Assembly (NCBI GenBank): GCA_029859805.1
Contig: JAOUCL010000017.1
Coordinates: 1 to 32,477, forward strand
Length of the DNA stretch: 32,477 nucleotides
Origin: Rhodospirillales bacterium
GTDB taxonomy: Bacteria > Pseudomonadota > Alphaproteobacteria > Kiloniellales > JAKSDN01
Reading direction: 5' to 3'
Below are positions 8,352 to 17,619 of this stretch, in pieces; the stretch's first letter is position 1; every line of letters starts with the position of its first letter. Below the pieces are notes generated by a model. It had not been told where the DNA came from and searched no databases. It was given only the letters and a program-made list of their open reading frames with translations. A program made the position numbers and the translations under genes.

Positions 8352-11300
8352 TCCTTTTCCACGATCTCGCCGCCATCCGGCTCGATCCTCACCACCAGAT
8401 CGTGTGGCTGGACCCGCGTTCCGGCGGGCGCCGCGACCTCGCCGACGGTACCGTCCAGCTCGGCGTAAACCGCGGTCTCCATCTTCATGGCCTCGATCGT
8501 GAACAGGCGGTCGCCGCGGGCGACTTTCCGGCCGACCGCCGTGACGCTGACGATCAGCCCCGGCATGGGTGCGCCGACCTGGCCGGGATCGCCCTCGTCG
8601 GCCTTCCGGCGCGCTTTGCCAGCGGCGGCCAGGGCCCGGTCGGCCACCTTGACGGTGCGCGGCTGGCCGTTCAACTCGAAAAAGATTGTGCGCTGACCCT
8701 CCTCGTCCGGCTCGCTGGTCGCCAGATAGCTTATGACCAGGGTCTTGCCCGCCTCGATGTCGACGGCGATCTCCTCGCCCGGCTCGAGCCCGTAGAAGAA
8801 TGTGGGCGTCGGCAGCGCGCTGACCCGGCCATAGCGCCGCCGGTGCTTGGCATAGTCCTCGAAGACCTTGGGATACATGAGGTGGGAGGCGAGGTCCCGG
8901 TCGCTCACGTGGCGCCGGAGCGCGTGCTCCGCCGCGCCGCGCTCCGCCTCCAGGTCGGCTGGCGGCAAGACCGCGCCGGGACGCTCGGTGATCGGCGTCT
9001 CGCCCTTTAGCACCTTGGCCTGCAGCGCCACGGGAAAGCCGCCCGGCGGCTGGCCGATCTCGCCCCGGAAGAACTCGACCACCGACTGCGGGAAAGCGAT
9101 ATCGCGCGTCGGTTCGAGCACCGCCTCGGCGGTCAGGTCGTTGGTCACCATGAAGAGCGCCATGTCGCCGACTACCTTGGAGGTCGGGGTCACCTTGATA
9201 ATGTCGCCGAACATCTCGTTGACCGCGGCATAGGCCCGGGCCACGTCGGGCCAGTGCCTTTCGAGGCCGAGCCCGCGGGCCTGCTCGCGCAAGTTGGTAA
9301 CCTGGCCGCCCGGCATGCCGTGCTCGAAGACGCTGGCCGAGCCAGCACGCATGTCGCTCTCAAAGGCCAGATACTGGCGGCGCACGCCCTCCCAGTAGGT
9401 GTCCAGCTGGCCGAGCGCTTCGCGGTCGAGCCCCGGGTCGCGCGGGCCCCCGCGCAGGGCGGCTGCGATCGAGCCCAGATTCGGCTGCGAGGTCAGGCCG
9501 CTCATCGAGTCGATCGCGGCGTCGACCGCATCAACCCCGGCCGCGGCCGCGGCCAGCACGCTCGCCGCGGCGATGCCGCTGGTGTCGTGGGTGTGGAAGT
9601 GGATCGGGATGCCGATCTCCTGCTTCAGCGCCCGGACCAGGAGATCGGCCGCCGCCGGCTTGCACAGTCCGCCCATGTCCTTGATGCCCAGGATGTGTGC
9701 GCCGGCGGCCTCGAGCTCTTTCGCGAGGCCAACGTAGTAACCCAGGTCGTACTTGCGGCAGGCCGGGTCGCTCAGGTCGCCGGTGTAGCAGATCGCCGGC
9801 TCGCAGAGCCGGCCGCTCTCCAGCACCGCGTCCATGGCGACGCGCATGTTGTCGACCCAGTTGAGCGAGTCGAAGATGCGGAACAGGTCGACGCCGGCCT
9901 CGGCCGCCTGGGCGACGAAGAAGCGCACCACGTTGTCGGGATAGTTCTTGTAGCCGACCCCGTTGGCGCCGCGCAGCAGCATCTGCAACAGGACGTTGGG
10001 CACGGCCGCGCTGAGGTCCGCCAGACGCTCCCAGGGGTCCTCCTTGAGGAAGCGCAGGGCGACGTCGAAGGTCGCCCCGCCCCAGCATTCGAGCGACAGC
10101 AACTCGGGCAGCAGGCGGGCGGTGTGCGGGGCGACGCGCAGCATGTCGAAGCTGCGCATGCGGGTGGCGAGGAGCGATTGGGGCGCGTCGCGCAGGGTCG
10201 TGTCGGTGATCAGCACACGCTCCTGTTCGTGCATCCAGCGCGCGAAACCCTCGGGGCCGAGGGACGCCAGGCGCTGGCGGCTGCCCTCCGGCGGGTCGCC
10301 GGGCGGCAAGTCGGGCAGCGCCGGCTCGGCCAGCGGCCCCGGTGCGGGCCGGCCCGCGACCTCGGGATTGCCGTTGACCAATACATCGCCGATGAAGCCG
10401 AGCAGGCGCGTCGCCCGGTCGCGCCGCGGCGCGAAGTCGAACAGCTCTGGCGTCTCGTCGATGAAACGCGTCGTGTAGTCGGCCCCGCGGAAGCTGGGGT
10501 GCCCGATCAGGGTCTCGAGGAACCACAGGTTGGTCGCCACGCCGCGGATGCGGAACTCGCGCAGCGCCCGGTCCATGCGCGCGACCGCCTCCTCGGGGGT
10601 CGGCGCCCAGGCGGTCACCTTCTCGAGCAAAGAGTCGTAGAACGGCGTGATCAACGCGCCGGAATAGGCCGTGCCGCCGTCCAGGCGGATTCCGAAGCCG
10701 GTCGCCCCGCGGTAGGCGGTGATCCGGCCGTAGTCCGGGATGAAGCGGTTCTGCGGGTCCTCGGTGGTGATCCGGCACTGCAGCGCGTGGCCGTTGAGGC
10801 GGATCTCCTCTTGCGGCGGCACGCCGCTCGCGGGCGTCCCGATCGCCGCCCCCGCGGCGATGCGGATCTGCGCCTTCACCAGGTCGACACCGGTCACGGC
10901 CTCCGTCACCGTGTGCTCGACCTGGATCCGCGGGTTGACCTCGATGAAGTATATCCCGCCACTGTCGATGTCCTGCAGGAACTCCACGGTGCCGGCGCCG
11001 CTGTAGCCGGCCGCCCGGCCGAGCGCGACCGCGGCCTGGCAGAGCTCCGCCCGCGCGTCGTCGCCGAGGTAGGGCGCCGGCGCGCGCTCGACGACCTTCT
11101 GGTTGCGGCGCTGCATGGAGCAGTCGCGCTCGAAGAGGTGCACGACGTTGCCGTGACCGTCGCCCAGGATCTGCACCTCGACGTGGCGCGCCCGGCGCAC
11201 CAGCTTTTCCAGGAACACCTCGTCGCGGCCGAAGGCGGCCCGGGCCTCGCGCCGGCCGGCGGCGACCTGCTCGGCCAGCGCGGCCTCGTCCTCGATCACC

Positions 11301-11833
11301 CGCATGCCGCGGCCGCCGCCGCCCCAGCTCGCCTTGAGCATGAGCGGATAGCCGATCTCCCGCGCGATGCCCGCGACTTCGGCCTCGTCGCGGGGCAGCA
11401 CGCCACTCGCCGGCATGACCGGCAGGCCGGCGCTTTCGGCCAGCGCACGGGCCTCGACCTTGCTGCCCAGGGCGCGCATCACCTCGGGCGGCGGACCTAT
11501 GAAGGTGAGACCGGCCTCGGCGCAGGCCTCGGCCAGCTCGGGGTTCTCGGAGAGGAAGCCGTAGCCGGGATGGACCGCATCGGCCCTGGCCTGGCGGGCG
11601 ACGCGCAGCACCTCGCCGATGTCGAGGTAGGCCTGCACCGGCTCAAGGCCCCGGCCGACCAGGTAGCTCTCGTCGGCCTTGAAGCGGTGCAGGGCGAAAC
11701 GGTCCTCGTGGGAATAGAGCGCAACCGTGCGGATGCCGAGCTCGCTGGCGGCGCGCAGCACGCGGATCGCGATCTCGCTGCGGTTGGCGACCAGGATCTT
11801 CCGAAACGGTTTGAGGCCGGCGGCCTTGGCCAT
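8333..11833 (-). CDS. pyc: Pyruvate carboxylase
   Basis: Single-chain biotin enzyme, 1166 aa, converting pyruvate, bicarbonate and ATP to oxaloacetate in the cytosol (anaplerosis, gluconeogenesis). The ATG at 11833 (MAKAAGLKPF) is preceded by GGAAAGGGACAGGA; an in-frame GTG 18 nt upstream is less likely. Domains in order: biotin carboxylase at about 10-460 (FRKILVANRSEIAIRVLRAA, glycine-rich ATP loop WGGGGRGM, EVNPRIQVEHTVTE); carboxyltransferase TIM barrel at about 540-820 (ITDTTLRDAPQSLLATRMRS with metal-binding Asp, FHTHDTSG); a conserved carboxylase domain; and the C-terminal biotinyl domain with EAMKMET and the biotin-accepting Lys1117. Length matches the family. It diverges from the decarboxylase-like gene. 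The biotin protein ligase is not in this window. Confidence 0.97.
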   Translation of the reverse strand: MAKAAGLKPFRKILVANRSEIAIRVLRAASELGIRTVALYSHEDRFALHRFKADESYLVGRGLEPVQAYLDIGEVLRVARQARADAVHPGYGFLSENPELAEACAEAGLTFIGPPPEVMRALGSKVEARALAESAGLPVMPASGVLPRDEAEVAGIAREIGYPLMLKASWGGGGRGMRVIEDEAALAEQVAAGRREARAAFGRDEVFLEKLVRRARHVEVQILGDGHGNVVHLFERDCSMQRRNQKVVERAPAPYLGDDARAELCQAAVALGRAAGYSGAGTVEFLQDIDSGGIYFIEVNPRIQVEHTVTEAVTGVDLVKAQIRIAAGAAIGTPASGVPPQEEIRLNGHALQCRITTEDPQNRFIPDYGRITAYRGATGFGIRLDGGTAYSGALITPFYDSLLEKVTAWAPTPEEAVARMDRALREFRIRGVATNLWFLETLIGHPSFRGADYTTRFIDETPELFDFAPRRDRATRLLGFIGDVLVNGNPEVAGRPAPGPLAEPALPDLPPGDPPEGSRQRLASLGPEGFARWMHEQERVLITDTTLRDAPQSLLATRMRSFDMLRVAPHTARLLPELLSLECWGGATFDVALRFLKEDPWERLADLSAAVPNVLLQMLLRGANGVGYKNYPDNVVRFFVAQAAEAGVDLFRIFDSLNWVDNMRVAMDAVLESGRLCEPAICYTGDLSDPACRKYDLGYYVGLAKELEAAGAHILGIKDMGGLCKPAAADLLVRALKQEIGIPIHFHTHDTSGIAAASVLAAAAAGVDAVDAAIDSMSGLTSQPNLGSIAAALRGGPRDPGLDREALGQLDTYWEGVRRQYLAFESDMRAGSASVFEHGMPGGQVTNLREQARGLGLERHWPDVARAYAAVNEMFGDIIKVTPTSKVVGDMALFMVTNDLTAEAVLEPTRDIAFPQSVVEFFRGEIGQPPGGFPVALQAKVLKGETPITERPGAVLPPADLEAERGAAEHALRRHVSDRDLASHLMYPKVFEDYAKHRRRYGRVSALPTPTFFYGLEPGEEIAVDIEAGKTLVISYLATSEPDEEGQRTIFFELNGQPRTVKVADRALAAAGKARRKADEGDPGQVGAPMPGLIVSVTAVGRKVARGDRLFTIEAMKMETAVYAELDGTVGEVAAPAGTRVQPHDLVVRIEPDGGEIVEKENPARP

Positions 11834-11987
11834 CGTCCTGTCCCTTTCCACCCTAGCGTTCCTTTGCTCTAGTTATCACGCTGGGGGCTGCGCCACAGCA
11901 TGAAATTCGGTTGATTTCGCCAACTGGAGGGCCATGCTGGCCCGGCGACCCGGTCGCCCGGGCCTAGGAGAGACGAGGAGGTGCAGG

Positions 11988-13415
11988 GTGGATAACGAGG
12001 ACTTTCGCCGTCACGCCCACGTTCTGGTCGACTGGATGGCGGACTACCTGGAGAACGTCGAAGATTACCCCGTGCGTGCCCAGGTCGAGCCCGGCGAGAT
12101 TGCGGCCAAGCTGCCCGAGGGCCCGCCCGAAGAGGGCGAGTCGATGAAGCGGATCTTCGCCGACTTTCGGAACGACGTACTGCCGGGCATGACCCATTGG
12201 CAGCACCCGAGCTTCTTCGCCTACTTTCCGGCTAACTCTAGCCCGCCCTCGGTGCTGGCCGAGATGCTGACCGCGACGCTCGCCGCGCAGTGCATGCTGT
12301 GGCAGACCTCGCCGGCCGCGACCGAGATGGAAACCCGCATGATGGACTGGCTACGCCGGATGATCGGCCTGCCCGAGGGCTTCCACGGCGCGATCCAGGA
12401 CTCGGCCTCGAGTGCCACGCTCTGCGCGCTCCTGACCGCGCGCGAGCGAGCGACCGGCTGGGCGGCGGCCGAGCAAGGTCTCGGCGTGCTGGGCGGGACG
12501 GCCCGGCAGCTCGCCGTCTATGCCTCGGCGGAGGCCCATTCCTCGGTCGAGAAGGACGTCATGGTCGCCGGCCTCGGCCGCGAAAACTTGCGCAAGATTC
12601 CCGCCGGCCAGGACTTCGCCCTGCGCCCCGAAATCCTGGCCGAGGCGGTCGCGGCGGACCTGGACCGGGGCATTACTCCGGCCTGCGTAATCGCGACACT
12701 GGGCACTACGGGGACGGGCGGCTTCGACCGGCTCGGGCCGCTGGGCGAGATCTGCCGCGCACACGGCATCTGGCTGCACGTCGACGCCGCCTGGGCCGGC
12801 AGCGCGCTGATTCTGCCCGAACAGCGCTGGATGATCGAGGGCATCGAGGCCGTCGACAGCTTCGTCTTCAACCCGCACAAGTGGCTGTTCACCAACTTCG
12901 ACTGCTCGGCCTATTTCGTGCGCGATCCCGAGGCGCTCACCCGCACGCTCGCGATCAACCCGGCCTACCTGGCCTCGCGCGAGGGCGGCCGGGTGATCGA
13001 CTACCGCGACTGGGGCGTGCCGCTCGGCCGCCGCTTCCGGGCGCTCAAGCTGTGGTTCGTGATCCGCTCCTACGGCGTCGAGGAGCTGCGACGCAGGCTC
13101 GCGAGCCACATCGCCTGGACGCAGGAGCTGGCCGGCCAGGTCGCCGCCGACCCGGCCTTCGACCTGGTGACGCCGGTCAGCCTCGCGCTGTTCAACTTCC
13201 GCCATCATCCGCCCGGCCTCGGCGACGAGGCCGAACTCGACCGGCTGAACGAGCGCCTGCTCGAGGCGCTCAACGATTCGGGCCGGATCTACCTGACCCA
13301 GAACCGGGTTAGGGGCCGCTATGCCATCCGTTTCTCAGTCGGCCAGACCAACACCACGCGCGACCACGTGCAGAGGGCCTGGGAAACGATCAAGGAGACG
13401 GCGGCGAGCCTCTGA
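11988..13415 (+). CDS. PLP-dependent aromatic-L-amino-acid decarboxylase family protein
   Basis: Group II PLP decarboxylase, 475 aa, similar in plan to DOPA/tyrosine/tryptophan decarboxylases. I start at GTG 11988 because GAGGAGG sits six to seven bases upstream and the protein then begins in the family manner (DNEDFRRHAHVLVDWMADYL); an ATG at 11934 would add an Arg-rich peptide and has its GGAGG only three bases away. Key features: LPGMTHWQHPSFFAYFPANS near the substrate site, SAEAHSSVEKD, HVDAAWAGSALI with Asp266 (pairs with the PLP ring nitrogen), and NPHKWLFTNFDCS with the PLP Lys298. The C-terminus has the usual small domain ending in a TNTTRDHVQRAW helix. Substrate could be Phe, Tyr, Trp, DOPA or another amino acid; the sequence alone does not decide. 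It is divergent from pyc. Confidence 0.92.
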   Translation: MDNEDFRRHAHVLVDWMADYLENVEDYPVRAQVEPGEIAAKLPEGPPEEGESMKRIFADFRNDVLPGMTHWQHPSFFAYFPANSSPPSVLAEMLTATLAAQCMLWQTSPAATEMETRMMDWLRRMIGLPEGFHGAIQDSASSATLCALLTARERATGWAAAEQGLGVLGGTARQLAVYASAEAHSSVEKDVMVAGLGRENLRKIPAGQDFALRPEILAEAVAADLDRGITPACVIATLGTTGTGGFDRLGPLGEICRAHGIWLHVDAAWAGSALILPEQRWMIEGIEAVDSFVFNPHKWLFTNFDCSAYFVRDPEALTRTLAINPAYLASREGGRVIDYRDWGVPLGRRFRALKLWFVIRSYGVEELRRRLASHIAWTQELAGQVAADPAFDLVTPVSLALFNFRHHPPGLGDEAELDRLNERLLEALNDSGRIYLTQNRVRGRYAIRFSVGQTNTTRDHVQRAWETIKETAASL

Positions 13416-13546
13416 GGCGGGCCGGCCGCGGGATCCGGCATTGCCTGGCAGGACCTTCTGAGGCACCTTGGGCCGGAACTCGGATGCCATCCGGGAACCC
13501 TCGGATCGGCGGAACGAGATCTGTGGGCAACTTCGATGGAGTTGGC

Positions 13547-14767
13547 ATGAACACACGCCGTTTGTCGCTATCCAGACCATGGCTTTGCCTCCTTGCCATC
13601 GGCCTGGCGACGCTCTGGAGTACGGCCAGGGCCGAGACCGTGGCGCTCGATCGCCTGGAACACATCCACGGCCTCGCCGTCGATCCCGATCAGTCCTCGC
13701 GGCTCTACCTCGCCACCCATAGCGGCCTGTTTCTGGCCACGCCGAAGGGGCTGGCAACCCGGGTCGGTGTATCGAAGGACGACCTCATGTCCTTTGCCGT
13801 CCACCCGACGGACCCGGACGTCTTCTATGCCAGCGGCCACCCGCCGGGCGGCGGCAACCTGGGCGTCCTGGCGTCGCGCGATCGCGGCGAAAGCTGGCAG
13901 CGCGTCTCGGCGGGCGTGGGCGGTCCGGTCGACTTCCACGCCATGGACCTCAGCCGAGCCGATCCCCGGATGATCTACGGCATGTACAAGGGTCTGCAGA
14001 TGAGCGGCGACGGCGGCGCTACCTGGCGGCAGGCCGGCCCGCTGCCCAAGGACACCTTCGATCTGGCCGCCTCCGCGCGAGCACCCGAAGCGCTCTACGC
14101 CGCGGCGAGGGGCGGCTTGTTCGCAAGCCGCGATGGCGGCGGAAAATGGACCCGGGCCTTCCCGCAACCTCGTCCCGCGACGCTGGTCCACGTGTCGGAT
14201 CAGGAGGTTCACGCCTTCGTCTACGGAGTCGGCTTCGTGGCGGGCGCCGAGCCCGGTCTCGGCTGGGAGGTGCGCTCGGCCGCCTTCGGCGATCGGTTCC
14301 TGCTCCACATGACGGTCGACCCCAACGACCCCAATCTGTTCCACGCCGTCGCCGACACCGGGACGGTGCTGACCAGCAGAGACGGCGGGCGCAGTTGGGT
14401 GAGCTACACGGGACACGACCGGGAGACCCCGGAGGTCGTGGCCGAGGCTGGCCGGCTCTATGACAAGATCTGCAAGTCGTGCCACGGTGCGAAGGGCGTC
14501 GGCGAGCGGCCCGAGGACATGTACGCCAACGACGACTATGGGGTCGTGGCGCCGCCGCTCGACGACTCGGCGCACGGCTGGCACCACTCCGACGGCAACC
14601 TCGCCGAAACCATCCTGAACGGCTCGCCGCGCAACCCCCGGATGATGCCCTTCAAGGAGATCATCTCCGAGCAGGACGCCGGGAACCTGGTGGCTTATCT
14701 CAAGAGCCTGTGGAGCCCGCGCAGCCTCGCCTGCCAAGGCGCCCGGCACATGCGCTGTATGCACTAA
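13547..14767 (+). CDS. Exported BNR/Asp-box beta-propeller fused to a class I cytochrome c domain
   Basis: Periplasmic protein, 406 aa. ATG 13547 follows GGAG at five bases; a start 63 nt upstream would bury the signal. The signal peptide (MNTRRLSLSRPW, hydrophobic core, cleavage after STARA, ~29 aa) is clear. Residues ~35-290 form a sortilin/YCF48-like propeller with four Asp-box motifs: SRDRGESW (~110), SGDGGATW (~153), SRDGGGKW (~194) and SRDGGRSW (~277). Then, at residues ~295-395, comes a heme-c domain: CKSCH with Cys309, Cys312 and His313, and Met366/Met367 in a RMMPF segment as candidate axial ligand, ending in a DAGNLVAYLKSLW helix. The propeller probably serves as a binding or docking platform while the heme moves electrons. 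Partner and substrate are unknown. The Sel1 protein follows 59 nt downstream. Confidence 0.9.
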   Translation: MNTRRLSLSRPWLCLLAIGLATLWSTARAETVALDRLEHIHGLAVDPDQSSRLYLATHSGLFLATPKGLATRVGVSKDDLMSFAVHPTDPDVFYASGHPPGGGNLGVLASRDRGESWQRVSAGVGGPVDFHAMDLSRADPRMIYGMYKGLQMSGDGGATWRQAGPLPKDTFDLAASARAPEALYAAARGGLFASRDGGGKWTRAFPQPRPATLVHVSDQEVHAFVYGVGFVAGAEPGLGWEVRSAAFGDRFLLHMTVDPNDPNLFHAVADTGTVLTSRDGGRSWVSYTGHDRETPEVVAEAGRLYDKICKSCHGAKGVGERPEDMYANDDYGVVAPPLDDSAHGWHHSDGNLAETILNGSPRNPRMMPFKEIISEQDAGNLVAYLKSLWSPRSLACQGARHMRCMH

Positions 14768-14826
14768 CGGGGGTCGCCGACTTCGATCCGCTTGACGACG
14801 CTCCGACCAAGGAGAGACGGTAGTTC

Positions 14827-15357
14827 ATGATCTTGAAACGAAGCATGTTGGCTGCGCTTCTGGCCCTCGGCGTCGCGGCGACGGCCCAGGCCCACAGTCC
14901 GGACGTTCCGCGCGACCCGAACCAGTTGGCCCACTACCGGGCAGGCGTGGCGGCCTACTACAAGCAGGACTACGCCACCGCCTTGAAGGAATGGCGGCCG
15001 ATTGCCGAGAAAGGCAGTTCCGCGGCGCAGCTCTACCTCGGCTTCCTGCACGCCAACGGCCAAGGCGTGGCCCGGGACGACGGCGCCGCGGCCGACTGGT
15101 ATCGCCGGGCCGCCGAGCAGGACAACATGCTGGCGCAGATCAGGCTCGCCATAATGTACCGGCGGGGCCGGAGCGTGCAGCAAGACCTCGTCGCCGCGCA
15201 CCTTTGGACGAGCCTGGCCGCGCGCGACGAGAAGCATTTGAAGAACGTGGCGACGGCGCTCCGGCAGGCCCTGGAAACCGACATGACGCCGGCACAGGTC
15301 GCCGAGGCCGAGCGGCTGAAGCGAGACTGGCTGAAAAAGCATAGGAAGAAAGATTAG
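14827..15357 (+). CDS. Exported Sel1/TPR-repeat protein
   Basis: 176 aa, with AAGGAGAG about 11 nt before ATG 14827. A Sec signal peptide (MILKRSMLAALLALGVAATA, cleavage near AQAHS) is followed by two to three Sel1-like repeats: AGVAAYYKQDYATALKEWRP, SSAAQLYLGFLHANGQGVARD with DDGAAADWYRRAAEQ, and NMLAQIRLAIMYRRGRSVQQD. The C-terminus is helical and ends basic (KKHRKKD). Sel1 repeats build protein-protein contact surfaces; the protein is probably periplasmic. It lies 59 nt after the propeller-cytochrome gene on the same strand and may belong with it. No enzyme signature. Confidence 0.88.
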   Translation: MILKRSMLAALLALGVAATAQAHSPDVPRDPNQLAHYRAGVAAYYKQDYATALKEWRPIAEKGSSAAQLYLGFLHANGQGVARDDGAAADWYRRAAEQDNMLAQIRLAIMYRRGRSVQQDLVAAHLWTSLAARDEKHLKNVATALRQALETDMTPAQVAEAERLKRDWLKKHRKKD

Positions 15358-15510
15358 GGCCGAGGCCGGCCAAGACGTTCGGCGGGCGCCTGTACCGATC
15401 CGATAGTCCCTGGTATCTCTATGGAAATTGTGGACGCTTCGCGGGCCTGACACTAATTCCGATGCGCGCCGCATGACCCGGCGCGGCGGACGCCGGATCG
15501 AGGGGGGAGG

Positions 15511-16956
15511 ATGCACGCACCCGAAGTTTCGTTCCTGCCGCCGGACAAAATCACGGTGATGCGCGGCAGGGTGCTGGACCTCCTCGAAAAACGCGGCGTC
15601 CAGATGGAGCATCCCGAGGTAACCCGGCGCCTGGCCGAGGCCGGCGCGACCGTCGACGGCGAAACCTCGAACGTGCGCTTTCCCGCGTCCTTCATGGAAG
15701 AGGTGCTGGCGCGGGCGCCCAAACGGGTCGAGCTGTTCGGCCGGGACGGCGCCCGGAGGCTGGAAGTCCCCCGCCCCGAGGGCGGCTTCTTGCTGCGCAC
15801 CGGGACCGGCGCCCACGGCTATGTAGATCCGGAGACGGGGTCGTACCGCAAGGCGACCGCAGCCGACGCGGCCGCCTGGGCCAGGCTGGCCGATGGGCTG
15901 GACGAGGTCGATTTCTGCGCCTTTCCCTTCGTCGACGGGGTGCCCGTGCCGAGCGCCGACCTGCACGGGCTGATGGCGATCCTGAGCAATACCCGAAAGC
16001 ACGCCTGGATCCAGCCCTATACCGCCGAAAGCGTCGAATATCTGCTGAACCTAGCCGCGGCCGCCGCCGGTGGCGAGCAGGCCCTACGCGACGCCCCCCG
16101 GGTCAGCGTCATCGCCACGGCGCTGACCCCGTTCTCGGTCAAGTTCATGGACCTGGAGGTAATCCGGCTGGCCGCGCGCTTCGGTGTGCCGGTGCACGCC
16201 TGCAGCCTGCCCAGCGCGGCCGGCACGGCGCCCATCACCATGCCGGCCACGGTGCTCATGGCCGCGACCGAGATCCTGGCCATGCTGGCGGCGGCGCAGG
16301 TCATGGAACCGGCGGTCCCGGTGATCGCCACGCCGCTCGTCTTCGCCCTCGACATGCGCACCGGCCGGGGCCTGCAGTCCAGCGTCGAGGCCATGCAGGG
16401 GGCCGCCGCGGCGGTGCAGCTCATGAAACAGGGCTTCGGCCTGCCGACCCACACCTACGGCTCGGGGACGGACTCGCCGGTCCCCGACGGCCAGTCGATG
16501 GCCGAGCGGGCCCTGCTCGGCCTGCTGACGGGTCTCGCCCGGGCGGACATCCTGGGCGGCGCCGGGCAGCTCGAGGTGGCCACCGCCATCAGCCCGGTCC
16601 AACTCTGCATCGACGACGAGCTCGCGGCCATGATCCGGCGCCTGCTCCGCGGCCTCGAGGTGGACGACGATACCCTGGCCTGGGACGAGCTCTCGGCGGC
16701 CGCCCCGGGCGGCCACTTCCTGGCCGCGCAGCACACCCTGCGCCATTGCCGGGAGGGCTTCCTGCCCAAGCTGTTCACCCGTCTGCCCCGCGACGCCTGG
16801 GAGGCCAAAGGTGAGGGCGACTTGGCCGCGCGGGCACGCGAACGCTGCGGTGCGCTGCTGAGCGAGCCTGCGCCCGAACCGCTGCCTGAGGATGCGCGCA
16901 GGGAGATGGCCGCCGTCGTCGCGGCGGCGGACCGGCGGCTCGCCGGGACCGGCTGA
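15511..16956 (+). CDS. MttB-family (non-pyrrolysine) corrinoid-dependent methyltransferase
   Basis: 481 aa, trimethylamine methyltransferase superfamily (MttB/MtgB). GAGGGGGG sits just before ATG 15511. The frame shows family hallmarks such as an N-terminal helical segment (MRGRVLDLLEKRGVQMEHPE), the central TIM-barrel segments (HACSLPSAAGTAPITMPAT) and TYGSGTDSPVPDGQSMAERA near the region where archaeal MttB has its in-frame amber codon. No in-frame TAG interrupts this gene, so it belongs to the pyrrolysine-lacking branch, known members of which demethylate quaternary amines such as glycine betaine, proline betaine or carnitine. The methyl acceptor is the Co(I) corrinoid protein encoded 14 nt downstream. 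Actual substrate unknown; no MtgA-like methyl-tetrahydrofolate transferase or RamA-type activase is in view. Confidence 0.9.
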   Translation: MHAPEVSFLPPDKITVMRGRVLDLLEKRGVQMEHPEVTRRLAEAGATVDGETSNVRFPASFMEEVLARAPKRVELFGRDGARRLEVPRPEGGFLLRTGTGAHGYVDPETGSYRKATAADAAAWARLADGLDEVDFCAFPFVDGVPVPSADLHGLMAILSNTRKHAWIQPYTAESVEYLLNLAAAAAGGEQALRDAPRVSVIATALTPFSVKFMDLEVIRLAARFGVPVHACSLPSAAGTAPITMPATVLMAATEILAMLAAAQVMEPAVPVIATPLVFALDMRTGRGLQSSVEAMQGAAAAVQLMKQGFGLPTHTYGSGTDSPVPDGQSMAERALLGLLTGLARADILGGAGQLEVATAISPVQLCIDDELAAMIRRLLRGLEVDDDTLAWDELSAAAPGGHFLAAQHTLRHCREGFLPKLFTRLPRDAWEAKGEGDLAARARERCGALLSEPAPEPLPEDARREMAAVVAAADRRLAGTG

Positions 16957-16970
16957 CGAGGAATAGCGCC

Positions 16971-17600
16971 ATGGCATTGGACGACATCTATGACTCCATC
17001 CTTGGCTTCGACGCCGAGCGGACGTCCGAGCTGGTGCGGGCGGAGCTGGCGGCCGGCACCGAGGTCCGCGCCATCCTGGACGAGGCGCTGATCGCCGCCA
17101 TGGACGAGGTGGGCGCGCAATTCAGCGAAGGCGTGCTTTTCGTGCCCGAGATGCTGATGGCGGCCATGGCCATGAAGGCTGGCCTGGAGATCCTGCGCCC
17201 GCACCTTTCCGAAAGCGAGGCCAAGCCGGCCGGCGTCGTGGTCATCGGTACGGTCAAGGGCGACATGCATGATATCGGCAAGAGTCTGGTCGGCATGATG
17301 CTGGAAGGCTCCGGGTTCCAAGTGATCGACCTCGGCATCGACGTGCCGGCCGAACGCTTCCTTGCGGCGGCCGAGGAACACCAGGCCGACATCGTCGGCC
17401 TCTCGGCCCTGCTGACCACCACCATGCCCGCCATGCAGGCGACCGTGGCCCGCTTGCGCGAGCGCAACGCCGGGCCCCGGATCATCGTGGGCGGCGCGCC
17501 GGTCAACCGGGACTTCGCCCAGCGCATCGGCGCCGACGGCTACGGCGAGGACGCCCCCGGCGCCGTAGCGCTGGCCCGCCGGCTGGTGGCCGATCGATGA
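16971..17600 (+). CDS. Corrinoid (B12-binding) methyltransferase protein, MtbC/MtgC type
   Basis: 209 aa, cytosolic methyl carrier. ATG 16971 follows GAGGAAT. The N-terminal helical cap (about residues 1-85, ending in EMLMAAMAMKAGLEILRPHL) precedes the Rossmann-like B12 domain: VVIGTVKGDMHDIGKSLV contains DxHxxG with His100 as the cobalt ligand, followed by VGLSALLTTTMPAM (SxL motif) and IIVGGAPVN (GG motif). These are the three conserved B12-binding motifs. Length fits the family. It sits directly behind the MttB-family gene, so the two form a methyl-transfer pair: the enzyme moves a methyl group from substrate to cobalt and a further enzyme passes it to tetrahydrofolate. Confidence 0.95.
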   Translation: MALDDIYDSILGFDAERTSELVRAELAAGTEVRAILDEALIAAMDEVGAQFSEGVLFVPEMLMAAMAMKAGLEILRPHLSESEAKPAGVVVIGTVKGDMHDIGKSLVGMMLEGSGFQVIDLGIDVPAERFLAAAEEHQADIVGLSALLTTTMPAMQATVARLRERNAGPRIIVGGAPVNRDFAQRIGADGYGEDAPGAVALARRLVADR

Positions 17601-17619
17601 GCCGTCAGCCTCCGGCGGT

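Noticed and set aside
9254-11872. 872-codon open frame on the plus strand
   Set aside because: It is antisense to the unmistakable pyruvate carboxylase; its protein is Arg/Ala/His-rich low-complexity sequence typical of GC-rich shadow frames.
11896-11939. 7-bp inverted repeat CAGCATG/CATGCTG between pyc and the decarboxylase gene
   Set aside because: Short arms with a 30-nt gap in a long window are expected by chance; no promoter boxes align with it.
11934-11987. ATG 11934 as the start of the decarboxylase-like gene
   Set aside because: GGAGG lies only three bases before it and the extra 18 residues are Arg/Gly-rich; GTG 11988 has a well spaced GAGGAGG and a family-like N-terminus.
15511-16956. 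Pyrrolysine (in-frame TAG) in the MttB-family gene
   Set aside because: The 481-codon frame has no internal amber codon and ends normally.
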